DNA from: Candidatus Sabulitectum silens
GTDB taxonomy: Bacteria > Fermentibacterota > Fermentibacteria > Fermentibacterales > JCC-6
Direction: 5' to 3'
Assembly (NCBI GenBank): GCA_001875255.1
Contig: MJAN01000003.1
Span: 160,165-224,164 of the forward strand
DNA length: 64,000 bases
Every line of letters starts with the position of its first letter. Positions within the stretch are counted from its first letter, which is position 1. The notes under the pieces were generated by a model that made no database searches, had not been told where the DNA came from, and saw only the letters and a program-made list of their open reading frames with translations. The translations under genes and the position numbers were made by a program. Below are positions 31,962-44,145 of the stretch, one piece after another.

Positions 31962-33187
31962 TCAGATAACGAATTCTCCGTTCCTGATCACCGCTGTTTC
32001 ATGGCCGGGGTAGGAAACACCGAAAACGTCCACCCCTTCGCCTCCTATCATGAAGTCCGTGTGAACCAGGGACTGGTTGCAGCCGGCTTCCTCCAGCTGC
32101 TCCTCGTTCATGGCGGTGCCGCCCTGGATGCAGTCGGTATAACCGTTCCCAAGGGCGATGTGGCAGGTGGCGTTCTCATCGAAAAGAATGTTGTGGAACA
32201 CCAGGCCGGAGCTGTAAACAGGTGAATCGGTGCCCACCAGGGCTATTTCTCCCAGCATGGAGGCACCGGGGTCCGTTTCAAGATAGCTGTTCAGTACCGC
32301 TCCGTTAACGTCGGCGCCGCAGTCGGTTACCCTGCCTCCTTTGAAAACGAACCAGGCACCCTCCACCTGGGCACCGAGCACGGTGACCGGCTGGTGCAGG
32401 AGACCCTGCCCTCGGTGGCCTTCATGTCCGGTGTGCTGAAAACCTCTTCGGTGGGAATGTTGGGAAAGAAGACGGTACCGTCGGAGGAGGTGCTGCTTCC
32501 CCCGCGGAAGATCCTGCCCGGTCCCATTCCTATGGTGAGGTCGGTTCCCGGCCCGCTGAATCGGAAGGCATCGAAGGCCTTTTCATTAAGGAAGGAAGCC
32601 CTTCTTTTCAGCTCGGCGTCGTGTTCCCTCCATGCCAGGGCCGGGTCCGGGAGGTCAAGTCTGAGTATGGGGGTAAGAACCTCCCATATTCTTTCTTCCC
32701 AGTTGCCGGTCCCTCCAAGGACCTTGCCGGCCCAGGCCTCCGTGGGAGCAAGGCAGACATTCCATGGAATTCTGTTGGAGGAAATGGCCTTCAGGAACCC
32801 CCTCCTGGCCAATGAGGCGGACTTGTTCATCCTGCCCAGCCTGCCGGGATCAGTTCCACGCATGAGGTCCGGGTCCGAAGGCCCCCTGAGGGCCATGGAG
32901 CGCCAGCCCTCCTCCACGATGGAATCGTACATTGCCGCGGTGTAGCCGGGCACGTAATCCAGAAAACTCCCTTCGGAGGAATGGTCCACCCTTACTCTAT
33001 TGAACAGAGGATCCTCAAGGGTTACCTGCACATGTTCCGCGCCGATTTCATAGGCCATTCGGGCCAGGCGGGCAAGGAGTGTCCGGTGAACCGGTTCGCT
33101 CCTCAGCCAAAGTCTGTCGCCCTTTTTCAGAGAGAGGGCTCCCGCCAGTATCACCCTGGAATAGGCCTCCAGTATGTCGCTGTTCAT
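31962..33187 (-). CDS. M29 family aminopeptidase (frameshifted)
   Basis: Cytoplasmic metallo-aminopeptidase of the AmpS/PepT-like M29 family, about 408 aa. Diagnostic parts are NIPTEEVFSTPD, DPGASMLGEIALV, SGLVFHNILFDENATCHIALG and HTDFMIGGEGVDVFG, which carry the metal ligands. The frame shifts near 32385, just after the first of these. The ATG at 33187 follows the outer-membrane protein gene by 9 bases. Likely role: peptide scavenging for amino-acid fermentation. Confidence 0.9.
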
Positions 33188-33196
33188 CTCATCTCC

Positions 33197-33909
33197 TTAA
33201 ATAAGTCCCAGGAAATCGATGGCAAGGGATCTGTATGGGGAACCGGCGGTTTCCAGCACATCGCAGAAACGCAGTCCCACCCTGACCTGGCCGAAACTCT
33301 CCCAGTAGGTTTCGATGCTGACGAATCCTCCTGTTTTGTCCGCCCTGTACTCACTGTGGCCGTTGGTGCCCAGATCCCAGTCAATGGCCGCGCCGAAACC
33401 GGCGGGAAAGGTTTTATCGAAACCAAGCCAGCAACCGGCGTGATCGGAGCTCTCCCCGGCGATGCTCACACCGGCATGGAAACCGGCATCGCCGCCCCAT
33501 CCGGCGAAGTTCTTGCTGAAGACCAGATAAAAACCCCTCTCCGGACGGAGATAGTCCACACCCGCCCGGGCGTGTTCCGGTTCATTGTCGTAGCCAAAGG
33601 CTATGGCTGGGAAGCTCCTCTTTTCGTCAAGAACCCTGAACCTGGCCTTGAGGAATACCGAATCGAACCATTCCGGGTCACTGCTTCCGGTTATGTTCCA
33701 GCCCCCGTAACCGAGACCTGCCATGAACCTGGGAAATATCCCGGCGGTCAGGGAGAAACGAAGACCGTTCACCGGAAAGGTGTTCATTGCCACGTTGAAT
33801 GTCCGGGGGCGATCACTCCGGCGGTGGGTTCCCCGGCCACCCTCATCAGTTCGCCCGCCGTGGCCGAAAGAGCCAGCAACAGAAGGGGAACCGTCAGTTT
33901 CGTTCTCAC
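33197..33909 (-). CDS. Exported beta-barrel-like outer-membrane protein (frameshifted)
   Basis: About 237 residues. The GTG at 33909 has GGGAGG 6 bases upstream and opens a signal peptide (RTKLTVPLLLLALSATAGEL). After a frame change near 33790 the body alternates hydrophobic and polar residues with many aromatic and Gly positions (FMAGLGYGGWNITGSS, GFYLVFSKNFAGWGGDAGFH, VRVGLRFCDVLETAG), as in small outer-membrane barrels. It recalls YjbH-like or TonB-less barrel families of candidate phyla, but I make no firm family call. It starts 2 bases after the dnaE stop. Confidence 0.7.
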
Positions 33910-33911
33910 AA

Positions 33912-36900
33912 CTACCTCCCGTCCCCTCTGCAGAGGGTAACCCTTGAGTTTTCTGGAAGAACACTGCGTATCTCATCAAGAAGGTCTGTGGAGGGCTCCA
34001 CGGTTATTCCACGGGAGACCAGTCTTTTCTCCCGCCCGGGAACCTGACATTCATCATCAGTCTTCCTTCCCCCCTGTTGTTCCGAAAGATCCCCGCCAGG
34101 CGCTGGAGCAGCCCGGTGCTGCAGGAGAAGCCGTCCACCTCTATGAGAACACCGGCCCTGAGCCCCCTTCTGCACTCCTTCAGGGGCATGGCCCTCTCCA
34201 CCGCTATCCTTTTCTCCCCCTCCCTGCGTCCCTGGGATATCTCGCCCTCGAGGAGGAGATGGGCACCCTCGGACAGGAGGGAACGGTATCTTTCCAGAGA
34301 ATCACTGAAAAAGATGACCTCGCAGCTGCTGCTCTGGTCCGAAAGGGTAACGAAGGCCATGGGACCCTTCCTGGAATCTATTGGTCTAACTGCGGTTACG
34401 GTGCCGGCGATGGTGGCTTTGCCACAGGGGGAGTTCTCTATGTCTTCCATGCGGTGGGTGGTAAAGCCCTGCATCTCCTCGGAGAAGGCGTCAAGGGGAT
34501 GGCCGGAAAAATAGAAGCCCAGCATTTCCCTCTCCCGTTCCAGTTTCTCCTCAAGGGAAAGCTCCTCCTGAAGCGGCAGGGCGGGAACCACAGGCTGGGG
34601 TGCGGTGGAGCCTCCGAAAAGGCTCATCTGCCCGGCGTTGTGGTGCTGCCTGACACCGGAAGCATATCCAAGGGCCTGTTCCATGGCGGACAGTTTCTGG
34701 GCTCTGTTCCCTTCGAGGCAGTCGGTTGCCCCGGCGAGGATCAGTGATTCCAGCGTACGGCGATTCAGTCCGCTGGAGTCCTCCAGCATGGCCACCCCGG
34801 CGCATAGGTCGAAAATGGTCCTGAACTCTCCCCTCTCCTCCGCCGCCCTGGCTATTTCCTCCGCCGGGCTGAACCCCACGTTCCTTATTGCCGCCAGACC
34901 GTACCTTATCTCCCCCGGGGAGGATGCCTCGAACCTGGAACCGCTTCCGTTCACCGAAGGCGGTATTACCCGCAGCCCCAGATCCATTGCCTCCTTTACA
35001 AGGCTTCTGAGCTTGGAGACCGTTCCTATCTCGCTGGTGAGCATTGCCGCCATGAACTCCGCCGGGTAGTGGCGTTTCAGATAGGCCGTTCTGTATGCAA
35101 TGATGGCATAGCAGACCGCGTGGGATTTGTTGAAGCCGTACTCCGCGAACTTCCTGATGAGGTCCCAGATGGCCAGGGCCTTCCTTTTGCTTATTCCCTT
35201 TTCACCGGCTCCCCTTATGAAAACATCCTTCATCTTTGCCATTTTTTCGGCCATCTTCTTGGACATTGCCCTTCTCAGGTTGTCCGCTTCGGCCATGTTC
35301 ATTCCGGCTATCACATTGGCGATCTTCATCACCTGCTCCTGATAGATGGTGACGCCGTAGGTGCTTTTCAGGACTTCCTCGAGGGCGGGATGGGGATAGG
35401 TGATGCTCTCACCCCGGAGCACTTTCTCCTTGTTCTCGGCGTAAAGATCGATCATGTGCATTGAACCCGGGCGGTAGATTGCAACCGCCGCCGTGATGTC
35501 GTCGAACCTGTTCACACCTATCTTTCTCAGTGCGTCACGCATGCCGGAGCTCTCCAGCTGGAACACAGCTGTGGTGTCCCCTGAGCTTATCATTTTCAGG
35601 GTCTCAGGGTCGTCTCCAGGGATGTCCTCCATGGAAAAACCCGGCGCTCGGCGCCTGATGGCCTCTTCGGCGTGGTGCAAAACCGTTACGGTCCTCAGAC
35701 CCAGGACATCAAGCTTAAGAAGACCTATCTTCTCGGCGGATTTCATCTCATATTGAGTGGTGACACCCTTTTCCCTGTTCCAGTAAAGGGGGACATGGGA
35801 ATCCAGCCTGCCCGGTGTGATCACCACACCTGCGGCGTGTACGCCGGCATGCCTCACAAGCCCTTCCAGGGTGTCGGCGAACCTTATCATTCCTGCTGCC
35901 CGGGGGTTCTTGGCCACCATGTCGCCAAGCCTGGCATTTTCCCTGACCGCCTGGTCCAGGGATTTATCATCGCCGTCGCAGACCTCACCGATGAGTTTCG
36001 CGAAGGCGTCTCCCTCGGAGTAGGGCATATCAAGCACCCTGGCAATGTCACGGATCACCGCACGGGTCTTCATTCTGCTGAATGTGATTATCTGGCATAC
36101 GCTGTGATCCCCGTAGAGTTCCTTCATGTGATCAATTATCTCTCCCCGGCGCTCGACGCAGACATCGAGGTCGATGTCAGGCATCTGTTCCCTGGCGGGG
36201 TTGAGGAACCTTTCAAAGCTCAGATCGTGTTCCAGGGGATTGACATCGGTTATGTCAACGGCGTAGGAGACCAGGCTTCCGGCGGCGGAACCCCTGCCCG
36301 GTCCCACCGGGATTCCGTTTTCCCTGGCCCAGCGCATAAGTTCGGAAACGATGAGGAAGTAACCGGGAAAACCCATGTGGGCTATGATCCCCAGCTCATG
36401 CTCCAGCCGTTCTATCTCATCCGGTGAGGCCTGCCTTCCCAGCCTTTTCTCCAGCCCAACCCGGGAGAGTTCCGCAAGATAATCGTTCTCGCTGGTGTGG
36501 TTACCGGGCATCGGGGCATGGGGCAGGAGGTCCACCTTCTGGGAGAAGGAAAATCACACATATCCGCTATCAGGCCGGTGTTCTCCACCGCCTCGGGGAG
36601 CCAGCTGAACAGTTTTTCCATTTCTTCGGGGGATTTAACATAGAACTCATCGGTTTCGAACTTCATTCTGGAGGGATCGCTGATCGTCTTGCCGGTCTGA
36701 AGGCATAGAAGGACCCCGTGGGCTTCGGCATCTTCGCGGGCGATGTAGTGGGCATCGTTGGTGGCCACGGGACGAGCCCCTGTTTCACGTGCTATATCCG
36801 CAAGCCCTTCCAGAACCCGCTTCTCGTCGTCAAGGCCGTGGTCCATCAGTTCGATGAAGAAGCGGTCCTGCCCGGCCACATCCTGGTAGAACTCCACCGC

Positions 36901-37380
36901 CCTCAGGGCTTCGTCCTTCCTTCCCGCGAGAAGATGTCTGGGTATCTCCCCCTGAAGACAGGCGGAACCTATTATGAGCCCTCCGCCATATTCCCTGAGC
37001 AGCTCCCTGTCAATTCTGGGCTTGTAATACATCCCCTCGAGATAACCAAGGGTGGAAAGCTTCATGAGGTTCCTGTAGCCCTCTTCGCTGGAGGCCAGCA
37101 GTGTGAGGTGATAGTAGTTCGGCCTTCCCGCCAGTGTCTTTCTTTCGTGGCGGCTCCCCGGGGCTATGTAAACCTCGCTTCCGATGATGGGCCTGATCCC
37201 CGCAGCCTTCATCACATCATAGAAGTGAACCGCGCCGAAAAGGCTGCCGTGGTCGGTGAGGGCCACGGTATCCATTCCGTTCTCGAGAAGATGTCCGGTA
37301 AGTTTTTCGAACCTTATGGCGCCGTCGAGCAGGCTGTATTCGGAATGTAGATGAAGGTGAACGAATCGGGGAGAGCTCAT
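33912..37380 (-). CDS. dnaE: DNA polymerase III alpha subunit (frameshifted)
   Basis: Replicative polymerase catalytic subunit, about 1,156 aa, DnaE1 length. The N-terminal PHP domain starts FVHLHLHSEYSLLDGA; the palm has GPGRGSAAGSLVSYA and the catalytic PDIDLD; helix-hairpin-helix and OB-fold segments follow (ATIAGTVTAVRPIDSRKG). The frame shifts near 36480 and 34040; the corrected C-terminus reads SRVTLCRGDGR and stops at 33912. The ATG at 37380 overlaps the stop of the membrane protein gene as ATGA. Confidence 0.96.
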
Positions 37381-38529
37381 TTGTCCTGCCGATCCCCTCC
37401 ATTGTCCGTTGAGCCGTAAACCCTTCTGAACTCCCTGTACTCTTCTTCCTCGGCCCTCAGCAGGAGATCCTCACCGTCCCTGGAGTGCCTGGCGCCGAGA
37501 TAGATGATGGTCCACATTGCGGTGCAGCTGGAGTACCAGTAGGACGCCAGGAAAAGGAAAATGGCTGTCCCAGAGGCTGCGATGAGCATTCCCGGAAACC
37601 CGGTCCAGGTTCCTTCACCGTGGGAAGCTGATGCCACAGGACCGAGAATGGAGGAATAGAAGGGAACCAGGTCGGAGCCGCCCTGGAGAAACCCGATCCC
37701 AGAGCTGTGGAGGTTCCGGAAAAACCTGACACCGAATCGAGAACCCCTCCGAAAAGTGATACCGCCCCCAGATGAAGAACAAAAGAGTGGCAAGGGCAAC
37801 CACCCGCATCGCCACCCCGGCGAGTATCCCCCGGAACAATCTGAAGGGTCTTGATGTGACGATGCTGAAAAGCTCGAAAAGGCATTCGAATGTGTCGCCT
37901 CCGGTGGTTCCGGTTATGGAGGGCACCAGGAAAACGGACAGGACCAGAGCCACAATGGCCAGGACCATGAAAACCCCCAGCACCACTCCGGGAACGGCGA
38001 ACAACCCCGCTATCACCGGACCGGCTCCGGGTATCCTTCCCGCAATGCCAAGAAGGGAAACCACAGCGATGCCAAGGGCTATTCCGGATAGAATGGTAAC
38101 CGGTGTCATAAGGAGCGGTTTCCAGTTGGCTTCGCAGAACTTGCGGGCATCCCCGGCGGAGTAGAACTGGTCTCCCCTGAGCTGTTCAAAGGTAAGCCTG
38201 GATACCTTGAGGGAGGTGGACATGAAGATGAAAAGGGAAAGGAGACCCCCGGCGGCCATGAGCACCAGGGCGGAGGAACTGTTCAGGAACAGGGCGTCGG
38301 GGAGTGGACAGAAAAGCGAAGTGGAAAACCTCTCGGCAATTGAATCCCCGGCGGCGTAGAAACCCAGGTAGATGAAGATCACCCAGACCAGCCACGCGGC
38401 GGTCAGACCCCTGAAGAAAACAAGGATATTCCTGGCATTGAATCCGTATCTTGCCGAAAGCACCGCGTCACCCGCACGGAAGCTCAGTTTGTGAACATAG
38501 TTTCTTACAGCCTTCTCAGAACCCTCCAT
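37377..38529 (-). CDS. Polytopic inner-membrane protein of unknown function (frameshifted)
   Basis: About 384 residues from the ATG at 38529, with at least six hydrophobic segments: LVWVIFIYLGFYAAG, ALVLMAAGGLLSLFIFM, LLMTPVTILSGIALGIAVVS, FMVLAIVALVLSVFLVPSI, VALATLLFFIWG and, after frame changes near 37760 and 37690, GTAIFLFLASYWYSS. The C-terminus is charged and cytoplasmic (EEEEYREFRRVYG). No known domain is recognised. It sits between comF and dnaE, overlapping both slightly. Confidence 0.75.
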
Positions 38530-39197
38530 CTTCAACCTCCTTGCCATGAATAATACTTTCATCCCCGGCTTTCGAAAGCACACCACGCGGGATCACATCC
38601 TCAACTCCCGCATCCTCAAGAACGGCAATGCATTCGAATAATGTAGCCCCGGTGGTCATCACATCGTCGATCAGCCAGGTCCTGCCCCCCGGTCCGGAAT
38701 GGCCTGTGAAAACAAAATTTCCCCTGATGTTCTCCCGCCTTTCCCCGGCGTTGAGACCAACCTGGGTCTCACCCCGCACCCTCTTCAGCATTCTGCCCGT
38801 GGAGGCTCCCGTTGCGGAGGCTATCTCTTCGGCGATAAGGGCGGCCTGATTGTATCCCCGTTCCTTATCCTCCCGCCGGTGGAGGGTACGGGAACCAGGG
38901 TGTCCCCGGACGGGGTGTCCGGCGCCATCCGCCCAGGGAAAGCCGGGCCAGGGGTGCGGCGAGTTTCCGCTCTCCGTTGAACTTCAGCCTGATGATCATC
39001 TCCCTTGGAACACCAGAGTGCCGGAAGGCAGCCAGGACCTCCCTGCCCCGGAAGGAACTGCCCCCGAAGGGATAGACCCTGATGGCGCACCAGGGACAGA
39101 GAAGCCCCCTCTGGCGATCCATGACTGCTCCGCAGCCGGGACACCTTTTCCTGAAGGGGTTCAGGAAAGCTGTTTCCGGTTCCTGCGATACAGCCAT
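38516..39197 (-). CDS. comF: ComF family phosphoribosyltransferase-like protein (frameshifted)
   Basis: About 227 residues. The N-terminal zinc ribbon is CPGCGAVMDRQRGLLCPWC, followed by a PRTase-like domain with the PRPP loop TWLIDDVMTTGAT. The frame shifts near 38915; the middle reads RGYNQAALIAEEIA and MLKRVRGETQVGLNAGERR. ComF/GntX proteins take part in DNA uptake or purine-related reactions; whether competence genes exist here is not visible. It overlaps lgt by 37 bases and the membrane protein by 14. Confidence 0.9.
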
Positions 39198-39952
39198 AAA
39201 CCAAGGCCGATGGACACAGCGACCATGCCCAGGCTGATCACCTGGTTATCTGTGAAGCTCTGACCCAGGATGATGGTGTGGTCATGGTCGAAATACCTGA
39301 ACTCCTCAAGGCCGAACCTGGTAACGCCGTATAGACCGGTAAAAAGGGTGAATATGAAACCCGGGAAGTGTTTTCTTCTGTCGCTGAGAAGCAGTATAAG
39401 AAGAATGGCCAGACCTCCGGCGGAACTGTAAAGCTGTGTGGGATGGATGGGAACCAGGCCAAAAACGGAATGGGGAAGGGAGCCCTGGGGGAAGACCACA
39501 CCGGTTGAGCAGGAGGTTTCAGAACCAAAACAGCAGCCGTTGAAATAGCATCCGATACGGGTGAGGAAAATACCCAGGGCAAAGGATGGTATCACCGCGT
39601 CGGCAAAGGACCATACGGGCCATTTCTTCTTTGCTATCCATGTGAAGCCCACCAGCATGGCCAGAACCACGCCGCCCAGCATGCTCAGTCCGTAAAGACC
39701 GTTCCAGAAGGCCACCATTGATATGGGGTCCCCGGCATACTGCTCAAGGTGGGTAAGGACATAGAAGGCCCTGGAACCCACTATGGCCGCAACCATTATC
39801 CAAATGCTGAGATTAACCGTTTCATCCTCGGGAATGCCGATCCTGCTTGCCCTTCTGGAGGCAAGCTTAACTCCCAGAAGAAAGGAAATGGCCAGCATCA
39901 GGCCGTATGTATTGATGGGCAGTGAGCCTATTCTGAAAAGAACTGGGTGCAT
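39161..39952 (-). CDS. lgt: Prolipoprotein diacylglyceryl transferase
   Basis: Inner-membrane enzyme that moves diacylglycerol from phosphatidylglycerol to the lipobox Cys. Intact, 263 aa from the ATG at 39952 (MHPVLFRIGSLPINTYGL). Family boxes: YGLMLAISFLLG, YGLSMLGGVVLA, LTRIGCYFNGCCFG and HPTQLYSSAG, plus RFGLEEFRYFD near the end; seven membrane segments. It belongs to the variant with a Cys-rich box in place of the RIGNFINGE form. It works with LspA (25.2 kb). Confidence 0.92.
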   Translation of the reverse strand: MHPVLFRIGSLPINTYGLMLAISFLLGVKLASRRASRIGIPEDETVNLSIWIMVAAIVGSRAFYVLTHLEQYAGDPISMVAFWNGLYGLSMLGGVVLAMLVGFTWIAKKKWPVWSFADAVIPSFALGIFLTRIGCYFNGCCFGSETSCSTGVVFPQGSLPHSVFGLVPIHPTQLYSSAGGLAILLILLLSDRRKHFPGFIFTLFTGLYGVTRFGLEEFRYFDHDHTIILGQSFTDNQVISLGMVAVSIGLGLWLYRRNRKQLS

Positions 39953-40016
39953 AATTCTCTCTTCTTCCTGGTTGAGGAACGCTGAAGCCAAAGATAATCA
40001 AGAGGCAGGCTCTCTG

Positions 40017-41209
40017 TCAGTAACTCCGCCAGTTGCGTATGGCGTTCATGGCCAGTCCAAGAAGAAGCATTTCCATTACTATGTGGCTGCCTCCGTAGGT
40101 TATCAGGGGAAGGGGCAGGCCCGTTACTGGCATCATGCCCAGGGTCATTCCGGTATTCACCGTGACATGTATGAGGAGATACATCGCAGCCCCGGCGCTG
40201 ACCATGGAGTTGAAGGGGTTGAGTGACCGCCTTGCCCCATTGAGACATCTCCAGATAAGAAGCAGATACAGGAACAGGAGAAGAACGCTTCCGACAAAAC
40301 CCCATTCCTCGGCCCATACCGAGAAAACGAAGTCAGTATGCCTTGCGGGAAGGAAGGCCAGTTCGTTCTGGCTTCCCTGAAGGAAACCCTGGCCCGTCAA
40401 TCCACCGGCCCCCACCGCCACCCGGGACTGGATCACGTTCCAGCCTGCGCCGTAGGGGTCGGCTTCGGGATTCATGAAGGTGGTCAATCGGGACTGCTGG
40501 TAGGGTCTGAGAAGGTTCCAGGCCGCAGGGGTGGCCGCGGCGATCAGGCTTGTCATCACCAGGAAGAAGACCCACCTCCTCAGCCTGGCCCCGGATCGGT
40601 ACAGAACAACGCACAGGAACACGGTGAAAAGAACCCAGGAAAGGAAATGTATGGAGGAAAGCGCTGCAAAGAGGGGCTCAGGAAAAGGAATATCCAGTTA
40701 AAACCGAAACCCGCCCAGTAAACCAGGCCGAAGATTATCATGGCGATGGCCACCGCAGTGCCGAGATCCGGCTGGAGCAGGGTAAGCACGGTAAGGAATC
40801 CCACGGCGATGAAGTACAGGCTGACCCCTCCCCGGACTGATCCCCTTCTTATGGCGGGAAGCCACCTTGCCGTGAGGATTATCACGGTGAACTTGGCCAG
40901 TTCCGAAGCCTGTATGTTCAGTGGCCCCAGCTGAAGCCACCGGCCGGCTGGACCTCCGCCGAAGAACACGGTGAGTATGAGCAGGAGCAGTGTGAGGGCG
41001 TAAAGGAAGGGAGTTGACTCCTCGATTATTCGAAGGGGAAACACCGAGCCGAGATAGAAAAGACCGGCACCGGCGGCATAGTAGAAAAGCTGGTGCAGGA
41101 AAATGGAACCCCTTGAGGAGGAAGCGGAGTAGATGCATAGGATTCCCGTGACAACAAGGAGGACCAGAGCGGTGATGAAGACCCAGTCGATTCCCGCTTC
41201 ATGCTTCAA
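40017..41209 (-). CDS. rodA: Rod-shape SEDS glycosyltransferase RodA (frameshifted)
   Basis: Peptidoglycan polymerase of the elongasome, about 397 aa with about ten membrane segments. Motifs: GPLNIQASELAKFTVIILTA, LLQPDLGTAVAI, GLTGQGFLQGSQNELAFLPA, HTDFVFSVWAEEWGF and LPLITYGGSHI. The frame shifts near 40630. The TTG start at 41209 overlaps the PBP2 stop as TTGA, coupling the polymerase to its transpeptidase partner. Confidence 0.94.
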
Positions 41210-42917
41210 TCTTGAACCCCCGCTATCATTCTGATAATGGACGACGCCACAGGCCCGGCCACATCACTTCCGCCGCCGCCGTTCTCTATCAGCACGGCAA
41301 AGGCCAGGGGAAGGGGTTCCTCTATGAACCCGGTTACCCAGGCGTGGTTCTCACCGCTGGAGTTCTCAGCGGTGCCGGATTTCGCCCAGACCGTCACTGG
41401 AAGACCTCCCATGGAGTGTCGCAGCGTTCCCCTGGAGCCCACCACAGCCTGAAGCATCCCCTCCCTTACTATTTCCAGGTTCTCATGGGAGACACAGTTC
41501 CGCCATGGGGCCTCCCCTGTGTCCTCTCCCTGGATTACGCTGAGGGGGGGCATGTCGAACCCGGATGCTATAAGGCCGGATGTAACAGCAACCTGAAGTG
41601 GGGTGGCCAGTACCTCTCCCTGACCTATGGAAGCGATCATGAGGTTTCCAATGCCCCACCCCCCCCTGCCGAAGACTTCATTGAGGTACTCCCTGGTGGG
41701 GATCACTCCCCGGGCTTCCCCGGGAAGGATATCAGTTACACGGTTCCCCATTCCGAAACAGCCGGCGTAATGGGCCATTTCCTCAAATGTTGCCTCCATG
41801 CTGGTTCTGTAGAAGTATGTATCGCATGACTGGGCAAGGGCCTGAACCATGCTCAGCCTTCCGTGGGTGGTCCAGCAGCGGAAATCGCTCCCGGCGAAGT
41901 GAAAGGTTCCGTAGCATGGATCGGGCATGTAGTCCCTGTCCACCCTTCCCGATTCCAGAAGCCAGCATGCGGTGACTGTCTTGTAGGTGGAACCCGGTGG
42001 ATAAACCATGGCCCAGGACCTGTTCAGAAGGGGTTTGTCCGGATGATGAAGCATTTCGTTCCAGTCATTCGGGGAAATCCCTCCTATGAAAAGATTGGTA
42101 TCGTATCCCGGTACGGAGGCCAGGGAAAGGATTTCGCCGGTTTCATAGTTCAGCACCACCGCGGCGCCGGGATGGCCCGTCTGTGAAATGAGGGAATCAG
42201 CATAGAGCTGCAGTTCGGAGTCTATTGTGAGGGTCAATCTTTCCCCGGGAACGGGATTCACCTCTCCACCCTCGAACCTCTCCACCACCCTCCCGTGGCG
42301 TCAACCACCTCCCGGACCACACCGTGCCTCCCTGTGAGTCTCTCGTTGAAGACCCTCTCTAGCCCTGTCCTTCCGGAAATCTCTCCCTCGAACACACGGG
42401 TGCTGTCCGCCAGACCGACGTATCCCACGAGGTGACAGAACTCCCGCCCGTGGGGATACCTTCTTCGGGGAAGTACCTCCACGGAAACACCCCCGAGACG
42501 GTAGAGGTTATCGGCGATCCGCCCCGCTTCCATGACATTGAGACCTGTGGCAAGGACCGTTGCCCTGAAGGGGTTCCGGCCGGCAGCCTCCAGACGCTCC
42601 GATAGGATCTCTTCATCCATCCCCAGGAAATCCCTGAGCAGGGAAGCCTCGGCGGGATCGAACTCGGCATGCACCAGAGAAACGGTGAAGGACGGTTCGT
42701 TATCCGCCAGAACTACGCCGTTCCTGTCGATGATCTGCCCCCTTGGCGCCTGTGTAATGACCGATCTGATGTGGTTCCTGGAGGACAGTTCCCTGTAATA
42801 GTCCCCCCTGACAAGCTGAAGTTCAACGAGCTTTGCGGTGATGAGCAGAAAAAGTATCCCCGCCAGGGCAATTGTGGAGGCAAATGGCCTCTGCACCGAT
42901 GAGGATTCCGATCTCAC
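41206..42917 (-). CDS. mrdA: Penicillin-binding protein 2 (frameshifted)
   Basis: Class B transpeptidase of the elongasome, anchored in the inner membrane by one N-terminal helix (STIALAGILFLLITAKLVEL). The dimerisation domain has RGQIIDRNGVVLADN. Transpeptidase motifs are PPGSTYK (SxxK), SCDTYFY (SxD, usual in PBP2) and KSGTAEN. Corrected length is about 570 aa. The frame shifts near 42280 at the linker. The GTG at 42917 overlaps the mreD stop as GTGA. Confidence 0.95.
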
Positions 42918-43404
42918 CGCAGTCTCCCTTCCGCCTCAGGGATCTTACCTCCCAGGAGCAGGGGTACCGCAAGGAAGAGAATAAGGGGTACGGCTATTCT
43001 GGGAAGGATGAGAAGGGTTTTCAGGGAAAACCCGGAACCGGTGGGCGACGAGGCCAGGAAAATGAAAATGGTGTCTGAAACCAGTGAGGCGATCAGGGCG
43101 TTGGCGGCGAATGTCATCCTGAGGGCGCCGGTGGTGATCCTCATTATCCAGCCAGAGAATGAGATCCCCAGTATCATTGCAAGGGAGCTCGTGCCCGGTG
43201 GGTGGTGAAGGAGCATATCCATTACCAGGCCGGTCCAGAAGGCGCCTTCTATTGACCAGTAGTCCTCCTTTGATATGCTGAGATAGACCAGAACAGGAAC
43301 CACCAGGCCGGGGCCACAAGTACCCTGCCAAGGGTCACCTCCAAGAGGAACTGAAGAATGACCGCGGCGGAAACAATAAGCCACCCGGCAAGCCTTGAGT
43401 TCAT
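42914..43404 (-). CDS. mreD: Rod shape-determining protein MreD (frameshifted)
   Basis: Small polytopic membrane protein, about 163 aa: LAGWLIVSAAVILQFLL, GLVMDMLLHHPPGTSSLAMI (the conserved GLxxDxxxxxPxG pattern), FIFLASSPTGSG and VPLILFLAVPLLLG. The frame shifts near 43315. The ATG at 43404 overlaps the mreC stop as ATGA. The mreB-mreC-mreD-PBP2-rodA order confirms the call. Confidence 0.9.
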
Positions 43405-44144
43405 CTTTCCCCGCTGGCTTCGATCAGAACCAGGACCTCGTCCACTCTGTCGAAGTCAACCGACGGTTGAACTGAAAGGGCCAAGGTCCAGCCCGGCGTC
43501 ACCTTCCCTTACCTCCTCCACCGTTCCTACCACTATCCCCTCGGGATAGACACCTCCGAACCTGCTGGTGAGAACCGTTTCCCCTGGAAGGGGCTCCGCG
43601 GATATGTCAACATACTTCATGGTAAGGGCTCCTTCGGGGGTCGAGGTGAGAATTCCCAGAGAACCGCTTATTGATGTTATACAGCTCACATGAACAGCCG
43701 GGCTGGTTATGGGAACCACGGTGCTGGTCCTGTCCTCTGAGGAGGTCACGATGCCAACGAGCCCCCTGTCGGTTATGCAGACCGCCCCGGGATAAATGCC
43801 ATGGGTGAGGCCCTGGTCAATGATGAGGTCGCCCCTCACGAGCCCCTCGGAACGGAAGAGCACCCGTCCCACCACCGCGTTCAGCTCCGGCATCCTTGTG
43901 TACTGCAGCATGGACCTGTACAGCTGGCTCTTTGCCGCCAGCTCCCTCAGTTCGGCGTTTTCCAGCATGAGCTGCACGGAGAGGGACATGTAGTCGGTTT
44001 CCCCCTGTTCCGAAGCGGGGTAGAACAGCCCGGCGAACCGGTTGCCCAGGATCGCTCCCCCACTCCGAACACCGTCGGTCCGGCGACGATGAGGATCAGT
44101 GCCGCAAGTGTGTTCCAGAGGAGTCTTCTGCTTCTTTTTCGCAT
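43401..44144 (-). CDS. mreC: Rod shape-determining protein MreC (frameshifted)
   Basis: Periplasmic scaffold of the elongasome, about 247 aa. One N-terminal membrane helix (LLWNTLAALILIVAGPTVFG), a short coiled coil (SVQLMLENAELRELAAKSQL), then the double beta-barrel with DQGLTHGIYPGAVCI, GLVGIVTSSEDRTSTV and ETVLTSRFGGVYPEGIVVG. The frame shifts near 44060 and 43470; the corrected end is DFDRVDEVLVLIEASGER. Starts 1 base after the mreB stop. Confidence 0.93.
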
Positions 44145-44145
44145 A

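Noticed and set aside
41206..42917. PBP2 with a defective SxN motif (SCD)
   Set aside because: Asp at that position is usual in PBP2-type enzymes.
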